DNA from: Deltaproteobacteria bacterium
GTDB lineage: Bacteria > Myxococcota_A > Polyangia > Polyangiales > Ga0077539
Length of the DNA stretch: 64,000 nt
Assembly: GCA_030694465.1 (NCBI GenBank)
Contig: JAUXYJ010000005.1
Location: forward strand, 1 to 64,000
Reading direction: 5' to 3'
Part shown: in pieces, positions 36,628 through 45,366 of the stretch
Numbering within the stretch: the first letter of the stretch is position 1
Layout: each line of letters starts with the position of its first letter
Notes under the pieces: generated by a model
What the model was told of the DNA's origin: nothing
Database searches by the model: none
What the model saw: only the letters and a program-made list of their open reading frames with translations
Position numbers and translations under genes: made by a program

Positions 36628-36738
36628 AGCGCCGATGCTGACCAACTCCAAGGGATGATTGCAAGCGCCCAGCGTCGCTTCTGTCGGTTGCACTCCATGA
36701 CGCAACCGATGGGTCTTGGCGCTCGATAGCGCCCCTCT

Positions 36739-37539
36739 ATGCGCATTGCGACTTCGACCGGCTCTCATTCGTCAGCGATTTCACCAACGAAAGCGGTAAA
36801 TTCATCGGGCGCTGTCTTCGACCCTCATGCCACAAACAAGCGCAAGACCGCCGAGCGCGAGGCTCCCGCGGTCTCAAAAAAAGCGAATCTGTCCGAGCGC
36901 TCACGTGACAAACACCCCGCGCGCGAGGGTCTTGAAGAGCAACCCGACGGCAGCTACCGCGTGAGTCATTGGGCCTCGCACATGGCGCCACAGTCTGCGC
37001 CCACTGTGCCTCTCTCGCGGGCCCCTCAGGCAGGAAAAATCCAGCAGGATCAGCCATCAAGCGAACCCGAGGCGCTGGGGCTGAGCGATCTTCGGATGGG
37101 ACGGGCGCGGGGTGAGCTTCGGCTGCATGGGCTGCTCGATCAGGGACGGCACCGAGGCGTCGAGGTGCGAGCCACCGAGCACAACGGGCAGGTTCGCATT
37201 GAGCTTCACGCGAGCGATCCTGCGGGGCGAGAGCGCTTGCGTGCTGAGCTTCCAGAGCTGCGCGAGCTGCTCGTTGCGCAAGGAATTAACTGCGCAGACG
37301 TGCGCGTTGGGCAGCCCCGCGAGAGCGCGGCGAGCCACGAGCATCGAGAGAACACAAGCAGAGACAATTCGGGATCTATCAGCGATTTTGCAGGCAACCA
37401 AGAGAAGCAAAGACAGCGCGAAGAGACACCCCGCGACGAGTTTGCGCTGCGAGAGTTTGGGACGCACCGAGAGAGCCCACCCGAGGTACCGCGCGAGGAT
37501 CCAGAGAGCGAAGACGCCGTACGTGAGCTGCACCTTTAG
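36739..37539 (+). CDS. sctP: FliK/SctP-like needle or hook length-control protein
   Basis: Weakly conserved N-terminal two thirds, Ser/Pro/Gln/Arg-rich and probably disordered, as in length-control 'rulers'. The segment around residues 118-195 (RARGELRLHGLLDQGRHRGV then EVRATEHNGQVRIELHASD and LRELLVAQGINCADVRVG) resembles the C-terminal Flg_hook domain of FliK and YscP/SctP. The tail is very charged. It is followed 50 bases later by a SctQ-like gene, which supports a secretion-system role. The starting ATG has no clear ribosome-binding site. The assignment is by pattern and synteny; no needle or export-gate genes are in the window. Confidence 0.55.
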   Translation: MRIATSTGSHSSAISPTKAVNSSGAVFDPHATNKRKTAEREAPAVSKKANLSERSRDKHPAREGLEEQPDGSYRVSHWASHMAPQSAPTVPLSRAPQAGKIQQDQPSSEPEALGLSDLRMGRARGELRLHGLLDQGRHRGVEVRATEHNGQVRIELHASDPAGRERLRAELPELRELLVAQGINCADVRVGQPRESAASHEHRENTSRDNSGSISDFAGNQEKQRQREETPRDEFALREFGTHRESPPEVPREDPESEDAVRELHL

Positions 37540-37589
37540 CTAGACACGTTTGAGCGCTCAACAGGCCGTGATAGACCAGCGCCATCGTC

Positions 37590-38747
37590 GTGGATCAACG
37601 TCGCGTACAACCGTTTGACTATGGGCTGCTGCCACGTTTTAAGCGCGCCGAGCTGCCGTGGATTCGACAGATCGCTCGCTCGCTGCAGCCCTGGGAGGGC
37701 AAGCCCCTCAATCCACTGGGGGACGCTCTCACGCGCGTACTGGGTCCTTGGACGGCTCAATTTAGCGGGATTTTTGCTGGCGAACGCGAACACCTAGCCC
37801 AACGATGGCGCGACCGCCCGTCGGTGTTTGTGCTGTACTCGATGCCCCAGGGTGAGCACGCGGCGGTGTTGCGTGTGGACGCTCCGGTGGCGCGATGGAT
37901 GGCGGCGCGCGCGTTTGGTGCGAGCGAGGCGGCGTGCGAGCAGAGCCTCGCGCCGGCCCCTTGGAGCGCGGTCCACGAGGGAGCGTTTGCGGTGGTCTGC
38001 ACAGCGCTCGCGCGCACGGTGGCTGCAGGTGGGCCCATGGCGCTCTTTCGGGTCGCCACGGACTCGTGGAGCCACGTGTGTGACCAGCTTGATGCGCACC
38101 AGGTGATTGCCCTAGAGGGCACCATTGAGGGCCCCAGCGTGGGTGCCTGTTGGACGCTGCTCACGAGCGCTCGCGCGGTGACCGCGAGGCCTCGGGCCCT
38201 ACGGACCGAGGGCGTCACGTTGTTGCGCAGAATGGGGATGCTGGACGTCCCCGTGCGGCTCTGTGCTGCGCGACAGTCCATCGCGTTGGCGGAGGTGAAA
38301 AGCTGGGCGGAGGGCACTGTGCTGCTGATGGACCGTGGGGTTGCGCTGGACGCTGACGGCACCCTCGCGGGGACCATGGAGCTGCGCGCGGGAGCGCTCG
38401 TGTGTTCGGTGCAGGTTGGCGGGGGACGTGTGGTGGCCAACGCGGTACCTTCGAGTGCAAGAGCCCCTATGAGCACATCTTCGTCGCCGGATGACCGGAC
38501 AGATCCCTCGGTGAGCCCTGCCCTCCTCGAGACCCTGTCGTGTGAGGTTGAGCTAATCGTCGCGCGCGCGACGTTTTCGGTGAGCGAAATCGCTGCGTGG
38601 CGCCCCGGTGAGGTCATCGCGTTGGGCGCGCCCATGGGTCAACCGGCGGAGCTCCGTGTGGGAGGGAGGCTGTTTGCGGTGGGCGAGTTGTGCAGCGTCG
38701 ACGGCGAGATTGGCCTGCGAATTACCTCACTCACAGACGCCGGCTAA
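37590..38747 (+). CDS. sctQ: SctQ/FliM-N-like type III secretion C-ring protein
   Basis: The last 70 residues (CEVELIVARATFSVSEIAAW then RPGEVIALGAPMGQPAELRV and GGRLFAVGELCSVDGEIGLR) match the SpoA/FliMN_C fold. This fold is shared by SctQ, YscQ and FliN, which build the cytoplasmic ring or sorting platform. The upstream part has a second SpoA-like segment near LAEVKSWAEGTVLLMDRG, the pattern of SctQ with two SpoA domains. The N-terminus (MDQRRVQPFDYGLLPRFKRA) also fits. The start is GTG 37590; a stop six codons upstream limits alternatives. It is paired with the SctP-like gene. Confidence 0.7.
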   Translation: MDQRRVQPFDYGLLPRFKRAELPWIRQIARSLQPWEGKPLNPLGDALTRVLGPWTAQFSGIFAGEREHLAQRWRDRPSVFVLYSMPQGEHAAVLRVDAPVARWMAARAFGASEAACEQSLAPAPWSAVHEGAFAVVCTALARTVAAGGPMALFRVATDSWSHVCDQLDAHQVIALEGTIEGPSVGACWTLLTSARAVTARPRALRTEGVTLLRRMGMLDVPVRLCAARQSIALAEVKSWAEGTVLLMDRGVALDADGTLAGTMELRAGALVCSVQVGGGRVVANAVPSSARAPMSTSSSPDDRTDPSVSPALLETLSCEVELIVARATFSVSEIAAWRPGEVIALGAPMGQPAELRVGGRLFAVGELCSVDGEIGLRITSLTDAG

Positions 38748-38994
38748 CGCAGCGCTGTGTGCGCCCCCTGCGGACCTAGAGCTACGTGAGCGCTCGGGTC
38801 GGATGCTGAGATTTTGTATCTGTACTCAGAAAAATCAGTGCATTCCCTTGGGGTCCGATTCAGGTTATTTCGAGGGTGTTCGTACTTGGCCTCTCGATCC
38901 GCTCAATCACGGAGCTGGGATCGCTGCCATCCACATTCTCACACTGTTGGCCGTTTGATGGCACGGCGCGCTTCACTCTCTCAAGGTATTCTCA

Positions 38995-39537
38995 ATGAAA
39001 AAGCTACTTCTCGCGGCGCTCACCGTGGGCGCTCTCTCGGTTGTGAGCGGCGAAGCGCTCGCGCAGGGCGCGCTGAGCCAGAACTCGCACCCCATGGCCT
39101 TCTCGTTTAACGTTGGCCCACGCATCGGATTGAGCGGAAGCGGGGTCACCGCTCGGATTAATCCTGAGTTTCAGCTGCATTTTGGCAGCCGCTACGAGGG
39201 CCCCATGGTGGGCCTAGGGTTGGCCATTCAGCCTGGGTTCGGCGGCGTTGGGCTCTCGTTTGCGCCCAGGTTTCAGTGGGACATCCAGATCGTGCCGGGG
39301 ACCGCGTTTTTTCTCTCGCCCTACGGCGGGATGGACGTGGGCGTCGTGCTCTACGGCAATGGCGCGGGGTTCTTGATGGACCCCAACTTCGGGTTGGATC
39401 TGAAGTTCGTAGTTGTTAACCGATTGTTGCTAGGGTTTCGCCCCATCGGGATTGGCGTCCCGATCTTGATCGCAAACAACGGCACGTTCGTCGGCGTGAC
39501 CTACGACATCGCGTTCTCGATTGGCGCGACGTTCTGA
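38995..39537 (+). CDS. Exported outer-membrane-type protein (180 aa)
   Basis: The signal peptide MKKLLLAALTVGALSVVSG ends with ALA. The mature part shows alternating Gly and hydrophobic residues (FSFNVGPRIGLSGSGVTARI, GLGLAIQPGFGGVGLSFAP) and a C-terminal FSIGATF with aromatic end, as in small outer-membrane barrels. An AAGG precedes the ATG by about nine bases. Upstream 38748-38994 is non-coding. Function is unknown. Confidence 0.75.
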   Translation: MKKLLLAALTVGALSVVSGEALAQGALSQNSHPMAFSFNVGPRIGLSGSGVTARINPEFQLHFGSRYEGPMVGLGLAIQPGFGGVGLSFAPRFQWDIQIVPGTAFFLSPYGGMDVGVVLYGNGAGFLMDPNFGLDLKFVVVNRLLLGFRPIGIGVPILIANNGTFVGVTYDIAFSIGATF

Positions 39538-39612
39538 GCGCACACGCGGAGGAGTGAGAAGCACGTGCGATTGCACAGCGATCATCCCCGCAGCGCCCCC
39601 GAGTCTTCGAGT

Positions 39613-40236
39613 CTAGAAGTACAGCGTAAGCCCGATCATGGGCTCGATGCGACCGAAGATAAAATTAGGCACAGACCTAGACGTGAACATGTAGCCAATG
39701 TGTCCGCGGGCCATGATGTCCAGCGAGAGCGAGTTGGTGAGGTCGAGCTCGATACCGGCTCCGAGGGTCACTGAGGCGCCGAGGTCCAAGAAGTTGTTAC
39801 CGAGGGTGAGCTCGGCTTCGAGGCCGATTTCTCCGACGGGGTGAAGGCGCACCTGGGGCATCGCGGTGTAGCGCAAGAGCCCACCGATGCGCCCGTTGTA
39901 GCCAGCAAAAGGGCCAAAGATGTACCCGAGGTCGAGATAGCCCGTGTACGAGACGCCGCTGGGCTGGATGTAGCCAATGCCGAGCTCAAGGGCGGATGTG
40001 CCCTGGATTCCGGGACCAAACTGCACACCACCGATCGCACGCGCTTGGCCCCAGACGCCGAGGCGGGGAGCAGGCTGCTCGACCATCACGGGCTGTTGCT
40101 GTTGTTGCACAGGTTGTTGCTGGACTTGCACCTGTGCGTTGGGGTCGTTGGGGTCTGCGATCGCAAAAGCGCTCAGACTCGCACACGACACTGCTGCAAA
40201 AATACAGGAAGAAACAACGTTCTTGTTACGCATCAT
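39613..40236 (-). CDS. Exported outer-membrane-type protein with Gln-rich linker (207 aa)
   Basis: The signal peptide (VVSSCIFAAVSCASLSAFA) is followed by a Gln/Val/Pro-rich segment (VQVQQQPVQQQQQPVMVEQ) and then a Gly-rich strand protein that ends EPMIGLTLYF, with a terminal Phe as outer-membrane barrels have. The ATG follows GGAG at nine bases. It converges with the similar small barrel gene at 38995 and may be related to it. Confidence 0.75.
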   Translation of the reverse strand: MMRNKNVVSSCIFAAVSCASLSAFAIADPNDPNAQVQVQQQPVQQQQQPVMVEQPAPRLGVWGQARAIGGVQFGPGIQGTSALELGIGYIQPSGVSYTGYLDLGYIFGPFAGYNGRIGGLLRYTAMPQVRLHPVGEIGLEAELTLGNNFLDLGASVTLGAGIELDLTNSLSLDIMARGHIGYMFTSRSVPNFIFGRIEPMIGLTLYF

Positions 40237-40313
40237 CGAGAATTACTCCAATCCGTTGCAGAGACGTTGAAGGTCCGAGAACGGTGCACTTCCTACGCTC
40301 GAGGTCGACAACA

Positions 40314-40811
40314 TCAGCCGTCTACGATGGGACGGTATACGCGAAAAACGCTACCAGCTCGAAGTCCGTGGATTTCGAGGCCGGGCGCGATCCGAAGCTG
40401 CTCAAACGCCCACAGGGCCTGCTCTGGTCGCTCGATACGTTGGCCATTGATGCGCTGGATCACATCGCCGACGCGGAGGTCTGCGCCGGCCGCGTTCCAT
40501 TCGGCGAGGTTGCTCGCGTTGTCGAGGCGGAAGCCTACGAAGCGACCGTGTTCGAGCACGGGCGAGACCTCAATCGTGGCCAAAAATGCACCCAAACCGC
40601 CCGCTACGACGCTCTGCACGAGCGACCGAGAGAGCACTCCGGCCGGTGCGCGTGGGCTCTGCGCTGTGGCCTGCGCTGCGGCCCCGCCGCTGGGTACGGT
40701 CGCTGCTACTGCTGGCGCAGGGGATGGACGGGCCGAAGCTTGTGCGCACGCCACAAGGGACATCGCAAAGAGACCGAAGAGGGTATGTTGACGTCGCATC
40801 GCGGGGCTCAT
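40314..40811 (-). CDS. PDZ-like lipoprotein
   Basis: Starts at 40811 or 40799 both give a lipoprotein signal (RRQHTLFGLFAMSLVAC). After an Ala/Pro/Ser linker comes a C-terminal domain of about 95 residues (GRFVGFRLDNASNLAEWNAA, GADLRVGDVIQRINGQRIER). Its L-R-V-G-D-V-I-x-x-I-N-G core is typical of a PDZ or GspC C-terminal homology region. It could regulate a secretion complex or a protease in the periplasm. The frame upstream to 40934 is not conserved. Confidence 0.75.
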   Translation of the reverse strand: MSPAMRRQHTLFGLFAMSLVACAQASARPSPAPAVAATVPSGGAAAQATAQSPRAPAGVLSRSLVQSVVAGGLGAFLATIEVSPVLEHGRFVGFRLDNASNLAEWNAAGADLRVGDVIQRINGQRIERPEQALWAFEQLRIAPGLEIHGLRAGSVFRVYRPIVDG

Positions 40812-41028
40812 GAGGGGATCCGAACTGAGCAGCTTGGGGTGAAGCGTTGGATCGATGAGGCAGAGCGCTCTGCGGGCCCAGCACAAGATCCATCGCGACG
40901 AGGGCACTAGCAGAAGAGGTCTCGCTCTGGCCACTTCGTGACCAAGGTTGTGCGACGGTCAGCTTTGGGTGTGAGCTTGCGGCGATGCTACGCAAGACGT
41001 GGCAGAGCGCTTCCTTGAGCGCGTGCCA

Positions 41029-41715
41029 CTACTTGTGCACGTTTTGCAGCAGAGGCTCGACCGCGGCGACCACCGCGGCATGCACGACGTCTTCAGGCTG
41101 ATCCCCGTCGATGTGTGCGATGGGTTCGCCCGGAAAGTGCTGGTCGAGCACACGATAGAATCCCGCGAGGCGCTGCAAAAACGCGCTCTGTTCGTAGAGC
41201 TCTGCGCGCTCACCGCGAGCCGCCCGGCGCTGGGACGCGACACGCTCGGGCACATCCAACACGATGGTGAGATCTGGGCGACGGGCGCGCGCGTTGAGCT
41301 CGCGGATCCAGCGGACGGACGATGGATCTTGTGCGCTCGCGGACTGGTAGGCGACGGACGAGTGGTCGTAGCGATCGCTCACCACCAGGGTCCCTGCGCG
41401 CAGGGCGGGCAAGATGTCCGCGTCCAGGTGGTCCATTCGATCCGCGGCGAAGAGCAGCGCCATGGTGGGCCAGTCGGGCGCGCGCGGGCCACGCTCGTCG
41501 GCCACCACGATGCGGCCGGTGAGCACCTGACGGATCATGGTGCCGATGGGGCCGTTGGTGGGCTCGCGTGTCGCTTGTGCACGCATCGAGCGGGCTCGAA
41601 GGGCACGCACCAGACGCTCGGTCTGCGTGGTAGTTCCCGCGCCATCGATTCCTTCGAGCACGACGAAAAGCCCCTGGCTATCGCGTGTCGGACCCGTCGT
41701 ATCCCTCGCCGTCAT
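41029..41715 (-). CDS. tmk: Thymidylate kinase
   Basis: Phosphorylates dTMP to dTDP. The P-loop is EGIDGAGTTTQTERLV (near residue 20), TREPTNGPIG is the TR[EQ]P motif, and SDRYDHSSVAYQ matches the conserved DR(Y/H)..S segment. The 228 residues, including a short N-terminal extension, are a bit longer than usual (about 210). The thymidine kinase at 46381 makes the second step of the salvage route also available in this window. Confidence 0.95.
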   Translation of the reverse strand: MTARDTTGPTRDSQGLFVVLEGIDGAGTTTQTERLVRALRARSMRAQATREPTNGPIGTMIRQVLTGRIVVADERGPRAPDWPTMALLFAADRMDHLDADILPALRAGTLVVSDRYDHSSVAYQSASAQDPSSVRWIRELNARARRPDLTIVLDVPERVASQRRAARGERAELYEQSAFLQRLAGFYRVLDQHFPGEPIAHIDGDQPEDVVHAAVVAAVEPLLQNVHK

Positions 41716-41988
41716 TGGTTAGGTCCATCGTGTAGACGACCCCTAGGCGCGGAGCAACTCTGTGACAAACGCAAGAGACAGAATATGACCATGAGCTGTC
41801 TCTTCCTTGAGGGAGTGTGCCTTGGCGTGCTAGCGCATGGGGTGATTCGTTGGAGTGACGAGACCGTAACCATGTCCATGGAGACAGCGCCTTCAGGGGC
41901 TCGCGTCTGGCTGTCTCGGAGATAGACAAGACGTCTTTATCCCCAGCGTGAGAAGAACTTTTGCGACGGCAGCGAGGCATTGCGAGCA
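41716..41988. other. Divergent intergenic region of tmk and the DUF362 gene
   Basis: About 270 bases. A palindrome AGACGTCT lies near 41928-41937, next to an AGACA/TGTCT-like match. A 42-codon frame from 41785 (MTMSCLFLEG...) overlaps nothing conserved. I see no clear promoter. Confidence 0.35.
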
Positions 41989-43053
41989 ATGAAATCAGAC
42001 AGCATCGATCGACGCGATTTTTTGGTTGGGACCGCAGCGGGCGCCAGCGCGCTCGCGTGGGCTCAGACCAGCGAGGCGCAGTCGCGTGGGCCTGCGGCTG
42101 CGGCGACTTTTGCAGCGACACGCCCGGCAGGGTTTACTCCCATGACGGCGCCCGGACGGGTGGTTCGCGTGGCAAAACCCGGCTCACTTCGTCGTGGTGG
42201 GCTGTATCCGCAGCCCGAAGCCGCAGCGCAGATGGTCGAGCGCGCGCTCAAAGAGCTCACGGGCGAGAGCACGCTCGCGGGCGCGTGGCGCAAGTTTGTG
42301 CACCCGAGTGACATCGTGGGGGTCAAGGTCAACGGGCTGGGGTTGCGCAACATGGCCTCGAACAAAGAGGTGGTGTACGCGATCGTGCAGGGCGTGATCG
42401 CGGCGGGCGTTCCGGCGGCAAACATCGTGGTGTACGACCAGTTTCAGGGCTTTTTAAACGCGACACGTGTGCAGCGATCCGAGCTGCCGACGGGCGTCCG
42501 CACGGCGTACCACGCGAACACGGAGGTGGGCGCAGAGACCCGCGCGCACAACCAGCGGACCGCGTACGCGCGGGTGCTCTTGGGCTGCACGGCGATCATT
42601 GGCGTGCCCTTGGTAAAAGACCACTCGCTCTCGGGGTTCACCGGTGCGCTCAAGAACATGACGCACGGGAGCATTAAGAATCCCGAGGATTTTCACCGCA
42701 ATCGCGACGGTCTTAACAGCCGCAACCGGCACATCCCAGAGCTCTACGCGCACGACGCGATCAAGTCTCGCATGCGGTTGCATGTGATGGACGCTTTCAA
42801 AGTTCTCTACGACCGTGGGCCTCAGGACAACCCCGCAGCGCGCGTCCCGTACGAGCGCGTGATGGTGAGCACGGATCCGGTCGCGCTTGATGTGATCGGG
42901 ACCGAGATCGTGGATCAATTTCGCACGCAGAACCACATGCGGACGCTTGAGCGCAGCGGCCGTGGCGTGCGCTATCTCGAGCACGCGGCGACGTTGGGTC
43001 TCGGCGTGGCAGACCGCGCGCGGATCCAGCTCGTGGACGTCGCGATGACGTGA
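41989..43053 (+). CDS. Tat-exported DUF362-family protein (354 aa)
   Basis: A twin-arginine signal, DRRDFLVGTAAGASALAWA, begins near residue 10, so the folded protein is probably exported with a cofactor. The body contains SDIVGVKVNGLGLRNMASNK and GCTAIIGVPLVKDHSLSGFT, then GALKNMTHGSIKNP and YERVMVSTDPVALDVIG, the pattern of DUF362. DUF362 proteins are of uncertain role, sometimes fused with ferredoxin. No iron-sulfur Cys cluster is seen here. The start is ATG 41989; a TTG three codons earlier is also in frame. Confidence 0.85.
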   Translation: MKSDSIDRRDFLVGTAAGASALAWAQTSEAQSRGPAAAATFAATRPAGFTPMTAPGRVVRVAKPGSLRRGGLYPQPEAAAQMVERALKELTGESTLAGAWRKFVHPSDIVGVKVNGLGLRNMASNKEVVYAIVQGVIAAGVPAANIVVYDQFQGFLNATRVQRSELPTGVRTAYHANTEVGAETRAHNQRTAYARVLLGCTAIIGVPLVKDHSLSGFTGALKNMTHGSIKNPEDFHRNRDGLNSRNRHIPELYAHDAIKSRMRLHVMDAFKVLYDRGPQDNPAARVPYERVMVSTDPVALDVIGTEIVDQFRTQNHMRTLERSGRGVRYLEHAATLGLGVADRARIQLVDVAMT

Positions 43054-43090
43054 GAGATCCGTGGGGGCGGAATGCGCGAATTGACTGGGA

Positions 43091-44143
43091 TTATCCCCGC
43101 AGAAGTGACGCCCACTCGCGGAGATCTCCGGTGATCATCCGGGGCGCGCGGCGGAGCTCGGCGAGGTTCTTCGAGCCGGTCAAGAGCATCGCGGCACGAA
43201 GCTCACGCTCGATGTCATCGAAGTAGCGCTCGACGCCGTCACGGCCGCCAGACTTGAGCGCTTGGAGCGCGGGGCGTGCGATTCCGGCGGCGGATGCGCC
43301 CAGCGCGATCGCACGTGCGACGTCCATACCGGTCTTGATCCCGCCCGTCGCGACGATGCTCTCGAAGCCCGCATGCGCACACGCCATCACGCTCGCCGCG
43401 GTCGGAACGCCCCAGTCCCAAATCGCTTCGCCTAGGCGTTTTGCACCCTCTTGTGCGCGCAGCGTCTCGACCCCTACCCACGAGGTCCCGCCCGCGCCCG
43501 AGGTGTCCACGTGCTGGACTCCCGCAGCGCGGAGCTTGTCTGCAGCGCGGTGAGAGATCCCGTTGCCGGTCTCTTTGGCCATCACTGGGACGCCCAGCTC
43601 TGAGACCAAGCGACGAAAGAGCTCCATGCCACCGCGAAAATCTCGGTCGCCTTCGGGCTGCACGAGCTCCATCGCGGGGTTGAGGTGGATGCACAGCGCG
43701 TCGGCGCCGATGCTTGTGACAAGCTCACGCAATTGACCCGTAGACATCGTGCGTGCTTGCACCAAACCCACGTTGCCAAAGACCAGCGTCGTGGGCGCAT
43801 GTTCGCGCACGCGGTAGGTGTACGCGAGGGCCTGCGTCCGGTGCATCGCGCGCTGAGAGCCCAGACCAAAGCCGTAGCCACGCGACTCTGCGACCGCGGC
43901 GAGGGTCTGGTTGAGCGCGGCGGCTTCGTCGGTGCCTCCGGTCATCGCGGCGATCACCAGGGGCGCGCGGAGCGTCTTGCCAAGGAGTGATTGTGTGGTG
44001 TCAACCTGGTCAAGGTCGAGCTCGGGGAGCGCATCGTGGACCAACCGTACGCACTCAAGGAGCGTGGTTACCGTGCGAAAACCCACGTCTCCGGTCGCAC
44101 AGAGCTCGATGTGGTCTCGCTTGCGTTGAGAAATGTCCGTCAT
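43091..44143 (-). CDS. fni: Type 2 isopentenyl-diphosphate isomerase
   Basis: FMN- and NADPH-dependent enzyme that interconverts IPP and DMAPP. The start MTDISQRKRDHIELCATGDV is typical. APLVIAAMTGGTDEAA, GLGSQRAM and HLNPAMELVQPEGDRDF and VMAKETGNGISHRAADKL mark the FMN/substrate sites, and ATGGIKTGMDVARAIALGAS the phosphate loop. The 350 residues are normal. It is divergent from the prenyl synthase at 44261, and together with mevalonate kinase forms an isoprenoid cluster. Confidence 0.96.
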   Translation of the reverse strand: MTDISQRKRDHIELCATGDVGFRTVTTLLECVRLVHDALPELDLDQVDTTQSLLGKTLRAPLVIAAMTGGTDEAAALNQTLAAVAESRGYGFGLGSQRAMHRTQALAYTYRVREHAPTTLVFGNVGLVQARTMSTGQLRELVTSIGADALCIHLNPAMELVQPEGDRDFRGGMELFRRLVSELGVPVMAKETGNGISHRAADKLRAAGVQHVDTSGAGGTSWVGVETLRAQEGAKRLGEAIWDWGVPTAASVMACAHAGFESIVATGGIKTGMDVARAIALGASAAGIARPALQALKSGGRDGVERYFDDIERELRAAMLLTGSKNLAELRRAPRMITGDLREWASLLRG

Positions 44144-44260
44144 AGTGAAGTGCCGTATAGCGCAGCTTTCGCGCGCATCGCAGTGCCCGTAGACGCTTCC
44201 ATCTGTCGATGACGCCCGTCAGCGCGTGCGGTCTTTTTTTGGGTTGGGTGTGCGGAATCT

Positions 44261-45334
44261 GTGAGCGCTTTGTGCATCATACCCCCCGTGTTGCAGACCA
44301 ACAGTTCGCCCCAAGCCCTCTCCGCCCGCGACGTCTTTGACGATCTTCGACAGCGTGTCGACGTGCGATTGCATGATGTCCTGACGCAGGCTCACAGCCA
44401 CGCCCAAGAGCGGGCGCGCGATGCGGCTGCGATGGTGGCCAGCGTGCTGGACCTCACGATGCGTGGTGGCAAGCGGATGCGCCCGGCGATGGTCCTCGCG
44501 GCGGTCGAGTGCATCGGAGAGAGTGCCAGTCTTTCTGCAGCGATTACGGATGTCTCTGCGGGGATTGAGCTGTTGCAGACCTACCTCCTCATCCACGATG
44601 ACTGGATGGACGGAGACCGAGTCCGTCGTGGTGGCCCTACGGTCCATGTGATGTTGTCCGAGCAGTACGGCGGCGAAGCGATCGGCGCATCGGTGGCCAT
44701 TTTGGCAGGTGATTTCGCGAGCGCTGTCGCACAAGATCTCGCGTCGAGCGCGCTGATCCCGCGCGAGCGCTTGTTTGACGTGTATCGGACGTTTGTGTGG
44801 ATGCAGCGCGAGGTGGTCTTAGGGCAGACCTTGGATGTGCTCAACTCGGGTGATCTCGACGCGATTCACGACATGAAGACCGGGAGTTACACCGTGCGTG
44901 GGCCGCTCGCGTTGGGGCACGCGTTGGCGGGAGGCACGGCGGCGCAGTGGACGCAGCTTGAGCGATTTGCCCAGCCATTGGGGATCGCGTTTCAGCTTCG
45001 CGATGATCTCATTGGGTCGTTTGGCGACGAGCGCGAGACGGGCAAATCCGCTGCGAGTGACCTGCGTCAGGGCAAAATGAGCGCGCCCGTTCGGTGGGCG
45101 CTTGAGCGCCTTGAGCCGACGGCAAAGCGCGAGCTAGAGACTCTGTTGGGCACCGAAAACACAGCCCGCGCGCAGGAGCTCTTGGTGCAATCGGGCGCGG
45201 TCGAGGGGATCGAGGCGCGCATCGCAGAGCTCAAAGTGCAGTCGTTGACCGCGCTTGAGGGCACAGCCCTCCGTCGCGAGGGGGTCAAGCTCCTGACGCG
45301 ATTGGCCTCAGCGATGTGTGATCGTCGAAAATAA
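44261..45334 (+). CDS. Short-chain trans-prenyl diphosphate synthase
   Basis: Makes FPP/GGPP-type chains from IPP. The first Asp-rich motif is IHDDWMDGD (D113, D114, D117), the second QLRDDLIGSFGD (D248, D249). GGKRMRPAM is the IPP-binding region and LRQGKMSAP follows the second motif. The start is GTG 44261 with GGA five bases upstream. The length of 357 is slightly long. Chain length cannot be predicted confidently from the residues upstream of the first motif (TYLLIHDDW). It lies 32 bases before the mevalonate kinase gene. Confidence 0.93.
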   Translation: MSALCIIPPVLQTNSSPQALSARDVFDDLRQRVDVRLHDVLTQAHSHAQERARDAAAMVASVLDLTMRGGKRMRPAMVLAAVECIGESASLSAAITDVSAGIELLQTYLLIHDDWMDGDRVRRGGPTVHVMLSEQYGGEAIGASVAILAGDFASAVAQDLASSALIPRERLFDVYRTFVWMQREVVLGQTLDVLNSGDLDAIHDMKTGSYTVRGPLALGHALAGGTAAQWTQLERFAQPLGIAFQLRDDLIGSFGDERETGKSAASDLRQGKMSAPVRWALERLEPTAKRELETLLGTENTARAQELLVQSGAVEGIEARIAELKVQSLTALEGTALRREGVKLLTRLASAMCDRRK

Positions 45335-45366
45335 TTCGCAGCCGCGGTGATAGAACCCCCGGTCTC

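Noticed and set aside
36739..38747. Complete type III secretion locus
   Set aside because: Only the SctP-like and SctQ-like genes are seen; no export ATPase, gate, needle or secretin genes.
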